Positions 31,466 through 44,207 of a stretch of DNA of 64,000 nucleotides are shown piece after piece. A model generated the notes under the pieces. That model worked only from the letters and a program-made list of their open reading frames with translations, made no database searches and was not told the origin of the DNA. Positions within the stretch are counted from its first letter, which is position 1. Each line of letters begins with the position of its first letter. The position numbers and the translations under genes were made by a program. Origin of the DNA: Lamellibrachia columna (Eukaryota; Annelida; Polychaeta; Sabellida; Siboglinidae); NCBI GenBank assembly GCA_963662155.1, contig OY759266.1:6161026-6225025 (forward strand). Reading direction: 5' to 3'.

Positions 31466-32039
31466 GTAAGTCAGAACATCACAGATATATTAATATTGTT
31501 AATTGCATAGAATGGTGGTTATTTCCGGCACCGCTGACACTGAAGTTGATGTTTGCTTTAAAACATTGACTGGTTACCTAAACACATTTGTGCGGCGTAA
31601 ATATGTTTGCATAATATCGTATTTTAAAGGCATTTGGTAGTTTTTAATTACGCATTTGTTTTATTTGTTCGGATAATATAAAATGAATAAAAGAAAACAA
31701 ATTGGTTACAAAATGATGCCTTATCTAAGGTTATTGCGATATGGTAAAACGAGTGTCTTGAAACTAGGACAGCAATTTTCGCGTTCATTAACTTTTACAT
31801 CCATTGCTAGGCGTACAGTGCTAAACTTTTGTCGTGAATCGTGTGTTTATTTGATTTAACATGGATCAGTCGTGCAACGTATTCTGAACCGCAACTCAAG
31901 AAAACTCGTATACAAATGCCGGTACAACAGTATATCGCTACATGGTACACAGCTCTACTGACCCGTATTAATTGCAGTGTAGTTGATGCTTATCTAGACT
32001 TCAATAAAAAGTGTTATAGAAGTAGAAGTTTAGAAGGGT

Positions 32040-32496
32040 TAACAATGATGGCGATAAACAACATTTACAAAATGTAGACAAATTAGCTAAATGGTCTGAG
32101 AAATGGCAGATGTTATTAAATTTTGGGAAATGCTTACATACAGGACACGGGAATTTGGATATAAACTATTAAATGGGGGATACTGTTCTATGTAGTATTG
32201 TAAAAGAAAATGACTTATGAGTTACAATAAGTGCTCATATAAAAGTGGTATTGCAGCTTTACAGGATAATCAAATTCTTGGTTTTGTTAGGAGAAATATA
32301 ACAGAAAAAAAGCTAATTATACCTCTGCATAAAGTTGTAGTTAGGCCTCATTTAGAGTACCGTATATAAGCTTAGAGAAAATATCGTAAGAAGGATATAG
32401 ATACGTTTGAAAGAATACAGAGGAGGGCAACTAAAATGATTCCAGAACTGAGACATCTTAGTTATGAAGAAAGACTGAAAGAATGTGGTTTAATAA
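32040..32496 (+). mobile_element. LINE RT fossil, unit 2
   Basis: Copy of the unit 1 fossil at the same position relative to exon 1. Confidence 0.8.
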
Positions 32497-32518
32497 CATA
32501 ATAGGTGGTCTTTTTTAG

Positions 32519-32755
32519 GGAAACCTGAGGTTGATTGGACAAAAAATCTGGCAAAGGGGAAACCCGCGAAACAGTCAACTACACATGGTAGACACTACAA
32601 TGCAGGAAAAGCTGTTGATGGTAATAGAAACAGTATTATGACGAAAAGAAGCTGCACACATACGAAAAGCGAACCTGGAAGTTGGTGGCAGGTTGACCTA
32701 GATGGCATCTACGAGATACGGAAGGTGGTTATAACTAATCGAGGAGACTGCTGCG
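32519..32755 (+). CDS. F-type lectin exon 1, unit 2
   Basis: Same splice sites, phase and length as unit 1. One residue differs (KSEPGSWW instead of KSEAGSWW), as in units 3 and 4. The His of CTHT and the R-G-D-C-C are intact. Confidence 0.88.
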
Positions 32756-32989
32756 GTGAGTTGAACCCAAAAACGTTTTGGCGAACATATTGTTGTGGCG
32801 AACATATTTCTGTTTATTAATGTGTTTATGTGTGCACTTATTTGTTTGAGATTCGTGGCTAAGGTAGAACATACCGTGTATGAAGTCACCTATAAAATAT
32901 ATTGTTCAGCAACCTTGGAATATTCCAGAATGAACAATAAACTTCAAGTATCAACCAAATATGTTCAAAAATTAAGGTGCGTTCTTATA

Positions 32990-33265
32990 TATGGCAGTTT
33001 CCAGGACTTGGGGCTGCTCAAAGTGCTTTACCCGTCACCCCCTGGCAGACATGTTCATTCCAAAGACATCTCAACCTCTGTGGGAAGCATTCAGTCATGC
33101 TGAAATTACTACCACTCTATGTAGCCAGGTACTCACACCTGAGTGAACTGGGGCAAGGTGGGTGAACGAAATTTCCAAAGCGTCGAACCGACAGCAAGAG
33201 GATTCGAACCCGGGTTCTGCCGATTGAGAGTCCGGCGTTCTAATCACTACGCCATGGCGCCCCAT
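32990..33265 (-). mobile_element. tRNA-derived SINE, unit 2
   Basis: Copy of the SINE in unit 1, with the same A and B boxes. Confidence 0.8.
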
Positions 33266-33374
33266 CCGTGAGGCTATGTTGGGAAAGAAAACATATGGAT
33301 GGGCTTCAATTGACTGAACATCGGAGAGTCAGTCCTTGGGAAATCAATGTGTAAGAGCAAGTGATGAGGAGAAA

Positions 33375-33665
33375 AGTATTATTAACTGTTTAAACTAGAT
33401 GTGGAGGGAGTCATTTGGAGAGAACTCTAAGAAGGCATGGTACAAATAAATCTACACGGAAATGTCTTATATTTCTGGAACTGAACTTAAGCTACCAAAG
33501 GCATAATAACTAAGACAAATAAGTTATACGTTATGGTGGCAAATGCCAACTCTCATGCAATAGGTATTAAAAGATCATGGGACGACAATTTAGATGCGGA
33601 ATTGGCATTCGACAACATCCTATACCATATTTAGGAAGGACACTGGAGAAATATGGGGGAGTAGA
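33375..33665 (+). mobile_element. LINE ORF1/ORF2-junction fossil, unit 2
   Basis: Copy of the fossil in unit 1. Confidence 0.65.
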
Positions 33666-33791
33666 ATTTACTCCCGGGTCGCCGGTTATCCCATAATTTG
33701 TGGCATGTGAGCGGTTGCTCCCTCTCAACGGATTGCTCTGACATTTTAAAACAGATGGTTTCCCATCAAACCCCAAATTGTTAGCCCATCT

Positions 33792-33850
33792 GTGCGTGCG
33801 TGCGTGCGTGCGTGCGTTCGTGCGTGCGTGCGTGCGTGCGTGCGTGCGTA
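33792..33850 (+). repeat. (GTGC)n microsatellite, unit 2
   Basis: Starts with CATCTGTGCG rather than CCGTGCG as in unit 1; the GTTC variant sits at a different place. Confidence 0.95.
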
Positions 33851-34430
33851 TATATGTCCAAATTTCTTGAACCATTGGCACACAGTGTTCTAGAGTTGCC
33901 GGGATTGGACCAGTTCCTCGATCGGACCAGTGCTGTATATTCCACATTACTGTACACTGTGACATCATCTACCGGTTATGTCATTCATCAATGGCATTTC
34001 GGATGATACGATCAGTTTCGATGAAACTGTGGTACTTTTAAAATATTATCCAATATCACCAAAAGTAGGTTTTCGGTGTTCCCGTCATAATAATCAGGCC
34101 GTGATCAGTACAACACATACTTACAGGCGAAAATATTGAGCCCAAAGTATGTGGCTATAACAAGAATTGTAAATGTTTTGTGCTTGTGATGACAATGCAT
34201 TATTTTTAACACGTGAAATTCCACAATTGGACCACTGCAGTTGCACCAATGACCCACATAAGGGTATGCCATCAATAGATGTGTGTAATTATGCCAACAC
34301 AGTTTATTAATTACCAGAAAGTAATGTTAGACAAGGGAGCAGTTATAATAATGCAAATAAAGGAAGTTGCTAAGTGGTCCAATGAATGGTCATATATAAA
34401 CAGAAGAGAATTAAAATAGAATTGATCAGT

Positions 34431-34873
34431 GACGGACCTCCGTGTACAAAGGCTGGATGCCCATTGAGGATATGGCTGTGACGTTTCGTACATTTTGTTA
34501 AACCAACGAAGGAGGAGACTGTTGTGCTCATACTCGATAGCCTCGTAACCAACTCAAAGAATTTGGCTGCAACTGAGATGGCTCGGAAAGCTGGAGTGGG
34601 CAAGGTTTCACTTCCGCCACATACGACTCACCGACTCCACCCGGATGAGTCGTGGATGTGGCTTTTTTCGGACCGTTTGGAAAATACTATGATGATGCAT
34701 TGAGGATGTGGATGAGAGAACATGTAGGCAGACCAGTGACAACTTGGCAAGTTGCCGAAATGTGGCGTACAAAAAGTGGCATCCGTCTAGAGTGTTGTTA
34801 GTGGCTTCAGGAAGGCAGGACTATTGTCATTGACCATAGACGTATTCCAAGACTCCGAATTCACTGCTGCTAC
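34431..34873 (+). pseudogene. pogo/Tigger transposase pseudogene, unit 2
   Basis: Copy of the unit 1 pseudogene with the same stop and frameshifts, so it was already dead before the array expanded. Confidence 0.85.
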
Positions 34874-35374
34874 GGTAACTAATGTAGGCACTGAAGCTGC
34901 ACAAGAGCACAACGCCACCTCTGACCCCAGCTGTTCCAGCTCCAGCACTGACAGCTGTTGCCATGGTGACTGCACAAGAACACAACCCTACGCCACCTCT
35001 AACCTCAATGTTGGTATATTGTTACAGCAATTCCATTTGTTTTCGCGTCTCTATTCAAGTTCATCGTTAGGGGTCCTATTCCCTGCAATTCTCCCCTAGA
35101 AGCTGTCCATGTTGTAGAGCAGACTGAGCGTGTATCTGGCTCTTTTCTTACCTCTCAGAATTGCATACACATACTCATGCGAATGTCGCTATAATCGTCA
35201 GTCAATGTTCAATGATTTCTACGATACTAATACTTAGAATCTGAGCCCAAATGTGATATTTCACTGATTTCATTTCCTTTGGGGCAACATTTTCCTTCTG
35301 TCCCACGAATCCAACACGTAAGCCTGATAAAATATCAATATAGATAATCAGTATCAAGTTCCACGTGACCCTGC

Positions 35375-35379
<5 letters not shown>

Positions 35380-35455
<76 letters not shown>
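35380..35455. repeat. (TA)n microsatellite, unit 2
   Basis: About 37 TA units. Confidence 0.95.
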
Positions 35456-35459
<4 letters not shown>

Positions 35460-35667
35460 GAATATACAATGAACAAACAATTATGAAGTAAGTGATGTTT
35501 GTACCAAACTAAAAAGTTGTGGTAAATGAAACATTAGCCTCACGAATCCATTAAGAACACCTATCATGACAATTTGTTTGTGATTAGTGGCATATACTTT
35601 ATTATGAATAAGTACTTCGGGTAAGGACTGGGGTATATTTATAATTAACTTAAATACCAAGTGGGAC

Positions 35668-35973
35668 TTATATAATAAGAAACCACATTGTTGCAACGAC
35701 ATATTCGTTTCTATCGAAGGTCATACCACCAGAAGCAGATACACTACAAATCGGATGCACCCAGTAGCCATTTTCGTAATAAAACCATGGGAATGAGTTT
35801 GAATTGATGTATCCTACTTCTACTTGGAAAGTAAGCATCGGATAGGCAAAACCGCCAGTAAAACGTTCAGATTTGATGTTGAGGAACGGTATATGACCTT
35901 CACCAGAAGAAACATTGCTGGACAGCAGGACTTTAAAATGTACTTTCCCATGAAAAGTTGCTTGCCCAAACAC
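35668..35973 (-). other. Unidentified open frame in lectin intron, unit 2
   Basis: Same 101-codon frame as in unit 1, no amino-acid change seen. Confidence 0.35.
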
Positions 35974-36573
35974 ATTTTTTTACTTTTGTTAAAACATAAA
36001 ACATGACAAATATCATTATCAAAATATCATGTTTAATTTGGCTTAATTTCCTGTTTGCATGTCAGTGAATATATAACTTTACTTTACTTTATATATCTCC
36101 TCCAAACCCTCCAAATAATATCGGTATCACTAGCTGAGCCACTGTAGATCGATTCAAGGTGTTGAAACGTCCTCATCCTAAGGTTGTTCTGTCACCCTAT
36201 CAACCGCCTTTGAAGTTGTAGCAACAAGACAATAGTCTAGGGCACCTGGTCCTCCATCGGGTCTGGCCAGCTTTTGTGTTTTCTTGATATGTCTGCATTC
36301 ATGTTTGCTACTTTTCACTAGACATTATATGGCTAAACAAATTGCCACTCCCACTATATCCTATATTTACCCGTACAACCCAATGGTCGCAATATATGTT
36401 TGTACTGTTTTATTTTATTTGTTGGTTTTCGAAATGATGTCATCTATTGAATTTCCAGTCGGTAAGCCATTAGCTGTGTGTGTGCGTGCGTGCGTTCGTG
36501 GCAAATTGTTGGATTTTTGATAAGGTAATGATTTATGTATCCACTGAAGCTTGTGTTCTCTCTTCTCTGACAG

Positions 36574-36777
36574 AGAACAGACTGAAGAATTTCGTGATCG
36601 AAGTACAGCAACATGAAAATATTGTTCATACATGTGCCAGTAATGAAGCAGCGTTAAAGAAAGGCGAAACAAAGAGCTTCTTGTGCAAACAAGGCTCCAT
36701 TGGCAATATCGTCAGGATCAAATTGACAGGAACTGGAATACTTTCGCTATGTGAAGTCGAAGTATTTGGAACCCCCG
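36574..36777 (+). CDS. F-type lectin exon 2, unit 2
   Basis: Translation identical to unit 1 exon 2, same splice sites and phases. Confidence 0.88.
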
Positions 36778-37351
36778 GTAAGTCAGAACATCACAGATAT
36801 ATTAATATTGTTAATTGCATAGAATGGTGGTTATTTCCGGCACCGCTGACACTGAAGTTGATGTTTGCTTTAAAACATTGACTGGTTACCTAAACACATT
36901 TGTGCGGCGTAAATATGTTTGCATAATATCGTATTTTAAAGGCATTTGGTAGTTTTTAATTACGCATTTGTTTTATTTGTTCGGATAATATAAAATGAAT
37001 AAAAGAAAACAAATTGGTTACAAAATGATGCCTTATCTAAGGTTATTGCGATATGGTAAAACGAGTGTCTTGAAACTAGGACAGCAATTTTCGCGTTCAT
37101 TAACTTTTACATCCATTGCTAGGCGTACAGTGCTAAACTTTTGTCGTGAATCGTGTGTTTATTTGATTTAACATGGATCAGTCGTGCAACGTATTCTGAA
37201 CCGCAACTCAAGAAAACTCGTATACAAATGCCGGTACAACAGTATATCGCTAAATGGTACACAGCTCTACTGACCCGTATTAATTGCAGTGTAGTTGATG
37301 CTTATCTAGACTTCAATAAAAAGTGTTATAGAAGTAGAAGTTTAGAAGGGT

Positions 37352-37808
37352 TAACAATGATGGCGATAAACAACATTTACAAAATGTAGACAAATTAGCT
37401 AAATGGTCTGAGAAATGGCAGATGTTATTAAATTTTGGGAAATGCTTACATACAGGACACGGGAATTTGGATATAAACTATTAAATGGGGGATACTGTTC
37501 TATGTAGTATTGTAAAAGAAAATGACTTATGAGTTACAATAAGTGCTCATATAAAAGTGGTATTGCAGCTTTACAGGATAATCAAATTCTTGGTTTTGTT
37601 AGGAGAAATATAACAGAAAAAAAGCTAATTATACCTCTGCATAAAGTTGTAGTTAGGCCTCATTTAGAGTACCGTATATAAGCTTAGAGAAAATATCGTA
37701 AGAAGGATATAGATACGTTTGAAAGAATACAGAGGAGGGCAACTAAAATGATTCCAGAACTGAGACATCTTAGTTATGAAGAAAGACTGAAAGAATGTGG
37801 TTTAATAA
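37352..37808 (+). mobile_element. LINE RT fossil, unit 3
   Basis: Copy of the unit 1 fossil. Confidence 0.8.
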
Positions 37809-37830
37809 CATAATAGGTGGTCTTTTTTAG

Positions 37831-38067
37831 GGAAACCTGAGGTTGATTGGACAAAAAATCTGGCAAAGGGGAAACCCGCGAAACAGTCAACTACACATGG
37901 TAGACACTACAATGCAGGAAAAGCTGTTGATGGTAATAGAAACAGTATTATGACGAAAAGAAGCTGCACACATACGAAAAGCGAACCTGGAAGTTGGTGG
38001 CAGGTTGACCTAGATGGCATCTACGAGATACGGAAGGTGGTTATAACTAATCGAGGAGACTGCTGCG
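37831..38067 (+). CDS. F-type lectin exon 1, unit 3
   Basis: Same sequence type as unit 2 (KSEPGSWW), with the fucose-binding His and R-x-D intact and the same phase-1 boundaries. Confidence 0.88.
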
Positions 38068-38301
38068 GTGAGTTGAACCCAAAAACGTTTTGGCGAACAT
38101 ATTGTTGTGGCGAACATATTTCTGTTTATTAATGTGTTTATGTGTGCACTTATTTGTTTGAGATTCGTGGCTAAGGTAGAACATACCGTGTATGAAGTCA
38201 CCTATAAAATATATTGTTCAGCAACCTTGGAATATTCCAGAATGAACAATAAACTTCAAGTATCAACCAAATATGTTCAAAAATTAAGGTGCGTTCTTAT
38301 A

Positions 38302-38577
38302 TATGGCAGTTTCCAGGACTTGGGGCTGCTCAAAGTGCTTTACCCGTCACCCCCTGGCAGACATGTTCATTCCAAAGACATCTCAACCTCTGTGGGAAGC
38401 ATTCAGTCATGCTGAAATTACTACCACTCTATGTAGCCAGGTACTCACACCTGAGTGAACTGGGGCAAGGTGGGTGAACGAAATTTCCAAAGCGTCGAAC
38501 CGACAGCAAGAGGATTCGAACCCGGGTTCTGCCGATTGAGAGTCCGGCGTTCTAATCACTACGCCATGGCGCCCCAT
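38302..38577 (-). mobile_element. tRNA-derived SINE, unit 3
   Basis: Copy of the SINE in unit 1. Confidence 0.8.
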
Positions 38578-38686
38578 CCGTGAGGCTATGTTGGGAAAGA
38601 AAACATATGGATGGGCTTCAATTGACTGAACATCGGAGAGTCAGTCCTTGGGAAATCAATGTGTAAGAGCAAGTGATGAGGAGAAA

Positions 38687-38977
38687 AGTATTATTAACTG
38701 TTTAAACTAGATGTGGAGGGAGTCATTTGGAGAGAACTCTAAGAAGGCATGGTACAAATAAATCTACACGGAAATGTCTTATATTTCTGGAACTGAACTT
38801 AAGCTACCAAAGGCATAATAACTAAGACAAATAAGTTATACGTTATGGTGGCAAATGCCAACTCTCATGCAATAGGTATTAAAAGATCATGGGACGACAA
38901 TTTAGATGCGGAATTGGCATTCGACAACATCCTATACCATATTTAGGAAGGACACTGGAGAAATATGGGGGAGTAGA
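38687..38977 (+). mobile_element. LINE ORF1/ORF2-junction fossil, unit 3
   Basis: Copy of the fossil in unit 1. Confidence 0.65.
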
Positions 38978-39104
38978 ATTTACTCCCGGGTCGCCGGTTA
39001 TCCCATAATTTGTGGCATGTGAGCGGTTGCTCCCTCTCAACGGATTGCTCTGACATTTTAAAACAGATGGTTTCCCATCAAACCCCAAATTGTTAGCCCA
39101 TCTG

Positions 39105-39144
<40 letters not shown>

Positions 39145-39166
39145 TTCGTGCGTGCGTGCGTGCGTA
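39105..39166 (+). repeat. (GTGC)n microsatellite, unit 3
   Basis: About 15 units with one GTTC variant. Confidence 0.95.
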
Positions 39167-39746
39167 TATATGTCCAAATTTCTTGAACCATTGGCACACA
39201 GTGTTCTAGAGTTGCCGGGATTGGACCAGTTCCTCGATCGGACCAGTGCTGTATATTCCACATTACTGTACACTGTGACATCATCTACCGGTTATGTCAT
39301 TCATCAATGGCATTTCGGATGATACGATCAGTTTCGATGAAACTGTGGTACTTTTAAAATATTATCCAATATCACCAAAAGTAGGTTTTCGGTGTTCCCG
39401 TCATAATAATCAGGCCGTGATCAGTACAACACATACTTACAGGCGAAAATATTGAGCCCAAAGTATGTGGCTATAACAAGAATTGTAAATGTTTTGTGCT
39501 TGTGATGACAATGCATTATTTTTAACACGTGAAATTCCACAATTGGACCACTGCAGTTGCACCAATGACCCACATAAGGGTATGCCATCAATAGATGTGT
39601 GTAATTATGCCAACACAGTTTATTAATTACCAGAAAGTAATGTTAGACAAGGGAGCAGTTATAATAATGCAAATAAAGGAAGTTGCTAAGTGGTCCAATG
39701 AATGGTCATATATAAACAGAAGAGAATTAAAATAGAATTGATCAGT

Positions 39747-40189
39747 GACGGACCTCCGTGTACAAAGGCTGGATGCCCATTGAGGATATGGCTGTGATGT
39801 TTCGTACATTTTGTTAAACCAACGAAGGAGGAGACTGTTGTGCTCATACTCGATAGCCTCGTAACCAACTCAAAGAATTTGGCTGCAACTGAGATGGCTC
39901 GGAAAGCTGGAGTGGGCAAGGTTTCACTTCCGCCACATACGACTCACCGACTCCACCCGGATGAGTCGTGGATGTGGCTTTTTTCGGACCGTTTGAAAAA
40001 TACTATGATGATGCATTGAGGATGTGGATGAGAGAACATGTAGGCAGACCAGTGACAACTTGGCAAGTTGCCGAAATGTGGCGTACAAAAAGTGGCATCC
40101 GTCTAGAGTGTTGTTAGTGGCTTCAGGAAGGCAGGACTATTGTCATTGACCATAGACGTATTCCAAGACTCCGAATTCACTGCTGCTAC
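39747..40189 (+). pseudogene. pogo/Tigger transposase pseudogene, unit 3
   Basis: Copy of the unit 1 pseudogene with a few private substitutions (for example GTGATGTTTCG for GTGACGTTTCG). Confidence 0.85.
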
Positions 40190-40689
40190 GGTAACTAATG
40201 TAGGCACTGAAGCTGCACAAGAGCACAACGCCACCTCTGACCCCAGCTGTTCCAGCTCCAGCACTGACAGCTGTTGCCATGGTGACTGCACAAGAACACA
40301 ACCCTACGCCACCTCTAACCTCTATGTTGGTATATTGTTACAGCAATTCCATTTGTTTTCGCGTCTCTATTCAAGTTCATCGTTAGGGGTCCTATTCCCT
40401 GCAATTCTCCCCTAGAAGCTGTCCATGTTGTAGAGCAGACTGAGCGTGTATCTGGCTCTTTTCTTACCTCTCAGAATTGCTTACACATACTCATGCGAAT
40501 GTCGCTATAATCGTCAGTCAATGTTCAATGATTTCTACGATACTAATACTTAGAATCTGAGCCCAAATGTGATATTTCACTGATTTCATTTCCTTTGGGG
40601 CAACATTTTCCTTCTGTCCCACGAATCCAACACGTAAGCCTGATAAAATATCAATATAGATAATCAGTATCAAGTTCCACGTGACCCTG

Positions 40690-40690
40690 C

Positions 40691-40783
<93 letters not shown>
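40690..40783. repeat. (TA)n microsatellite, unit 3
   Basis: The longest TA tract of the array, about 47 units with one G interruption. Confidence 0.95.
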
Positions 40784-40785
<2 letters not shown>

Positions 40786-40994
40786 GAATATACAATGAAC
40801 AAACAATTATGAAGTAAGTGATGTTTGTACCAAACTAAAAAGTTGTGGTAAATGAAACATTAGCCTCACGAATCCATTAAGAACACCTATCATGACAATT
40901 TTTTTTGTGATTAGTGGCATATACTTTATTATGAATAAGTACTTCGGGTAAGGACTGGGGTATATTTATAATTAACTTAAATACCAAGTGGGAC

Positions 40995-41300
40995 TTATAT
41001 AATAAGAAACCACATTGTTGCAACGACATATTCGTTTCTATCGAAGGTCATACCACCAGAAGCAGATACACTACAAATCGGATGCACCCAGTAGCCATTT
41101 TCGTAATAAAACCATGGGAATGAGTTTGAATTGATGTATCCTACTTCTACTTGGAAAGTAAGCATCGGATAGGCAAAACCGCCAGTAAAACGTTCAGATT
41201 TGATGTTGAGGAACAGTATATGACCTTCACCAGAAGAAACATTGCTGGACAGCAGGACTTTAAAATGTACTTTCCCATGAAAAGTTGCTTGCCCAAACAC
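40995..41300 (-). other. Unidentified open frame in lectin intron, unit 3
   Basis: Same frame as in unit 1 with one substitution (GHILFL for GHIPFL). Confidence 0.35.
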
Positions 41301-41629
41301 ATTTTTTTACTTTTGTTAAAACATAAAACATGACAAATATCATTATCAAAATATCATGTTTAATTTGGCTTAATTTCCTGTTTGCATGTCAGTGAATATA
41401 TAACTTTACTTTACTTTATATATCTCCTCCAAACCCTCCAAATAATATCGGTATCACTAGCTGAGCCACTGTAGATCGATTCAAGGTGTTGAAACGTCCT
41501 CATCCTAAGGTTGTTCTGTCACCCTATCAACCGCCTTTGAAGTTGTAGCAACAAGACAATAGTCTAGGGCACCTGGTCCTCCATCGGGTCTGGCCAGCTT
41601 TTGTGTTTTCTTGATATGTCTGCATTCAT

Positions 41630-41875
41630 GTTTGCAAGTTTTCACTAGACATTATATGGCTAAACAAATTGCCACTCCCACTATGTCCAATATTTACCTA
41701 TACAACCCAATGGCCGCAATATTTGTTTCAACTGATTTATGTTATTGATTGGTTTTCGAAAGGATGTCCTGTATTGAATTTCCAGTCGGTAAGCCATTAG
41801 CATAGCCATCTCGATCCGTAGCAAATATGTAAAATACCTGGTACATTGAAAAATCTAGTTGTCTTGATAGCAGTG

Positions 41876-41930
<55 letters not shown>

Positions 41931-42094
41931 ATACACACGCATATGTAAATTACTGGAACAATTAATGTACTGATTGTGTCAATACTTTAAAAATCTTAAT
42001 TGACAAATGTCGAAAATATTTGCAAATGTTTGAACTTTCTATAAAGTAATCATTTATGTATCCACTGAAACGTGTGTACTCTATTCTTTGACAG
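41630..42094 (+). repeat. Diverged intron segment of unit 3 with its own (GTGC)n
   Basis: This part aligns only loosely with the corresponding 0.3 kb of the other units and contains a (GTGC)n tract at 41874-41931 where the others have just a few TGCG units. The sequence before exon 2 (GTGTGTACTCTATTCTTTGACAG) is also changed. Confidence 0.75.
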
Positions 42095-42298
42095 CGGACA
42101 GACTTAAGAGATTCATAATCGAAGTACAGCAACAGGATAATCTTGTTCATACATGTGCCAGTAGTGAAGCAGCGTTAAAGAAAGGCGAGACAAAGAGCTT
42201 CTTGTGCACACAAGGCTCCATTGGCAATATCGTCAGGATCAAATTGAGAGGAACTGAAGCACTTTCGCTATGTGAAGTCGAAGTATTTGGAACCCCCG
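42095..42298 (+). CDS. F-type lectin exon 2, unit 3 (variant)
   Basis: Same length, phases and fold landmarks as the other copies, but several residues differ: ADRLKRFIIEVQQQDNLV instead of ENRLKNFVIEVQQHENIV, SSEAALKK, LCTQGS and LRGTEALSLCEVEVFG. The first codon becomes G+CG, so the junction reads R-G-D-C-C-A-D-R and the last Arg of H-x26-R-x-D-x4-R is kept. The variant part coincides with the diverged intron segment upstream, which points to a recombination or gene-conversion tract covering this exon. Altered residues near the binding loop could change ligand preference. Confidence 0.85.
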
Positions 42299-42872
42299 GT
42301 AAGTCAGAACATCACAGATATATTAATATTGTTAATTGCATAGAATGGTGGTTATTTCCGGCACCGCTGACACTGAAGTTGATGTTTGCTTTAAAACATT
42401 GACTGGTTACCTAAACACATTTGTGCGGCGTAAATATGTTTGCATAATATCGTATTTTAAAGGCATTTGGTAGTTTTTAATTACGCATTTGTTTTATTTG
42501 TTCGGATAATATAAAATGAATAAAAGAAAACAAATTGGTTACAAAATGATGCCTTATCTAAGGTTATTGCGATATGGTAAAACGAGTGTCTTGAAACTAG
42601 GACAGCAATTTTCGCGTTCATTAACTTTTACATCCATTGCTAGGCGTACAGTGCTAAACTTTTGTCGTGAATCGTGTGTTTATTTGATTTAACATGGATC
42701 AGTCGTGCAACGTATTCTGAACCGCAACTCAAGAAAACTCGTATACAAATGCCGGTACAACAGTATATCGCTACATGGTACACAGCTCTACTGACCCGTA
42801 TTAATTGCAGTGTAGTTGATGCTTATCTAGACTTCAATAAAAAGTGTTATAGAAGTAGAAGTTTAGAAGGGT

Positions 42873-43329
42873 TAACAATGATGGCGATAAACAACATTTA
42901 CAAAATGTAGACAAATTAGCTAAATGGTCTGAGAAATGGCAGATGTTATTAAATTTTGGGAAATGCTTACATACAGGACACGGGAATTTGGATATAAACT
43001 ATTAAATGGGGGATACTGTTCTATGTAGTATTGTAAAAGAAAATGACTTATGAGTTACAATAAGTGCTCATATAAAAGTGGTATTGCAGCTTTACAGGAT
43101 AATCAAATTCTTGGTTTTGTTAGGAGAAATATAACAGAAAAAAAGCTAATTATACCTCTGCATAAAGTTGTAGTTAGGCCTCATTTAGAGTACCGTATAT
43201 AAGCTTAGAGAAAATATCGTAAGAAGGATATAGATACGTTTGAAAGAATACAGAGGAGGGCAACTAAAATGATTCCAGAACTGAGACATCTTAGTTATGA
43301 AGAAAGACTGAAAGAATGTGGTTTAATAA
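42873..43329 (+). mobile_element. LINE RT fossil, unit 4
   Basis: Copy of the unit 1 fossil. Confidence 0.8.
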
Positions 43330-43351
43330 CATAATAGGTGGTCTTTTTTAG

Positions 43352-43588
43352 GGAAACCTGAGGTTGATTGGACAAAAAATCTGGCAAAGGGGAAACCCGC
43401 GAAACAGTCAACTACACATGGTAGACACTACAATGCAGGAAAAGCTGTTGATGGTAATAGAAACAGTATTATGACGAAAAGAAGCTGCACACATACGAAA
43501 AGCGAACCTGGAAGTTGGTGGCAGGTTGACCTAGATGGCATCTACGAGATACGGAAGGTGGTTATAACTAATCGAGGAGACTGCTGCG
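43352..43588 (+). CDS. F-type lectin exon 1, unit 4
   Basis: Same as units 2 and 3 (KSEPGSWW), with intact His, R-x-D and Cys pair and phase-1 boundaries. Confidence 0.88.
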
Positions 43589-43822
43589 GTGAGTTGAACC
43601 CAAAAACGTTTTGGCGAACATATTGTTGTGGCGAACATATTTCTGTTTATTAATGTGTTTATGTGTGCACTTATTTGTTTGAGATTCGTGGCTAAGGTAG
43701 AACATACCGTGTATGAAGTCACCTATAAAATATATTGTTCAGCAACCTTGGAATATTCCAGAATGAACAATAAACTTCAAGTATCAACCAAATATGTTCA
43801 AAAATTAAGGTGCGTTCTTATA

Positions 43823-44098
43823 TATGGCAGTTTCCAGGACTTGGGGCTGCTCAAAGTGCTTTACCCGTCACCCCCTGGCAGACATGTTCATTCCAAAGAC
43901 ATCTCAACCTCTGTGGGAAGCATTCAGTCATGCTGAAATTACTACCACTCTATGTAGCCAGGTACTCACACCTGAGTGAACTGGGGCAAGGTGGGTGAAC
44001 GAAATTTCCAAAGCGTCGAACCGACAGCAAGAGGATTCGAACCCGGGTTCTGCCGATTGAGAGTCCGGCGTTCTAATCACTACGCCATGGCGCCCCAT
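43823..44098 (-). mobile_element. tRNA-derived SINE, unit 4
   Basis: Copy of the SINE in unit 1. Confidence 0.8.
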
Positions 44099-44207
44099 CC
44101 GTGAGGCTATGTTGGGAAAGAAAACATATGGATGGGCTTCAATTGACTGAACATCGGAGAGTCAGTCCTTGGGAAATCAATGTGTAAGAGCAAGTGATGA
44201 GGAGAAA

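Larger units (their letters stand above)
26605..31907 (+). repeat. Lectin array unit 1 (5303 bp)
   Basis: First of four head-to-tail copies. The unit starts at GTATACAAATGCCGG and contains, in order: LINE RT fossil, lectin exon 1, SINE (minus), LINE endonuclease fossil, (GTGC)n, Tigger transposase pseudogene, (TA)n, unidentified minus-strand open frame, and lectin exon 2. It differs from unit 2 mainly by single-base changes and microsatellite lengths. Confidence 0.95.
31908..37219 (+). repeat. Lectin array unit 2 (5312 bp)
   Basis: Same order of parts as unit 1. Its left junction (AAAACTC|GTATACAAATGCC) differs from unit 1 (AAACC|GTATACAAATGCC), which marks the duplication breakpoint. Confidence 0.95.
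37220..42740 (+). repeat. Lectin array unit 3 (5521 bp, chimeric 3' part)
   Basis: Matches units 1 and 2 closely up to about 41630, then diverges clearly until the end of exon 2 at 42298, and is again nearly identical afterwards. The 209-bp greater length lies mostly in the diverged segment and the longer (TA)n. Confidence 0.95.
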
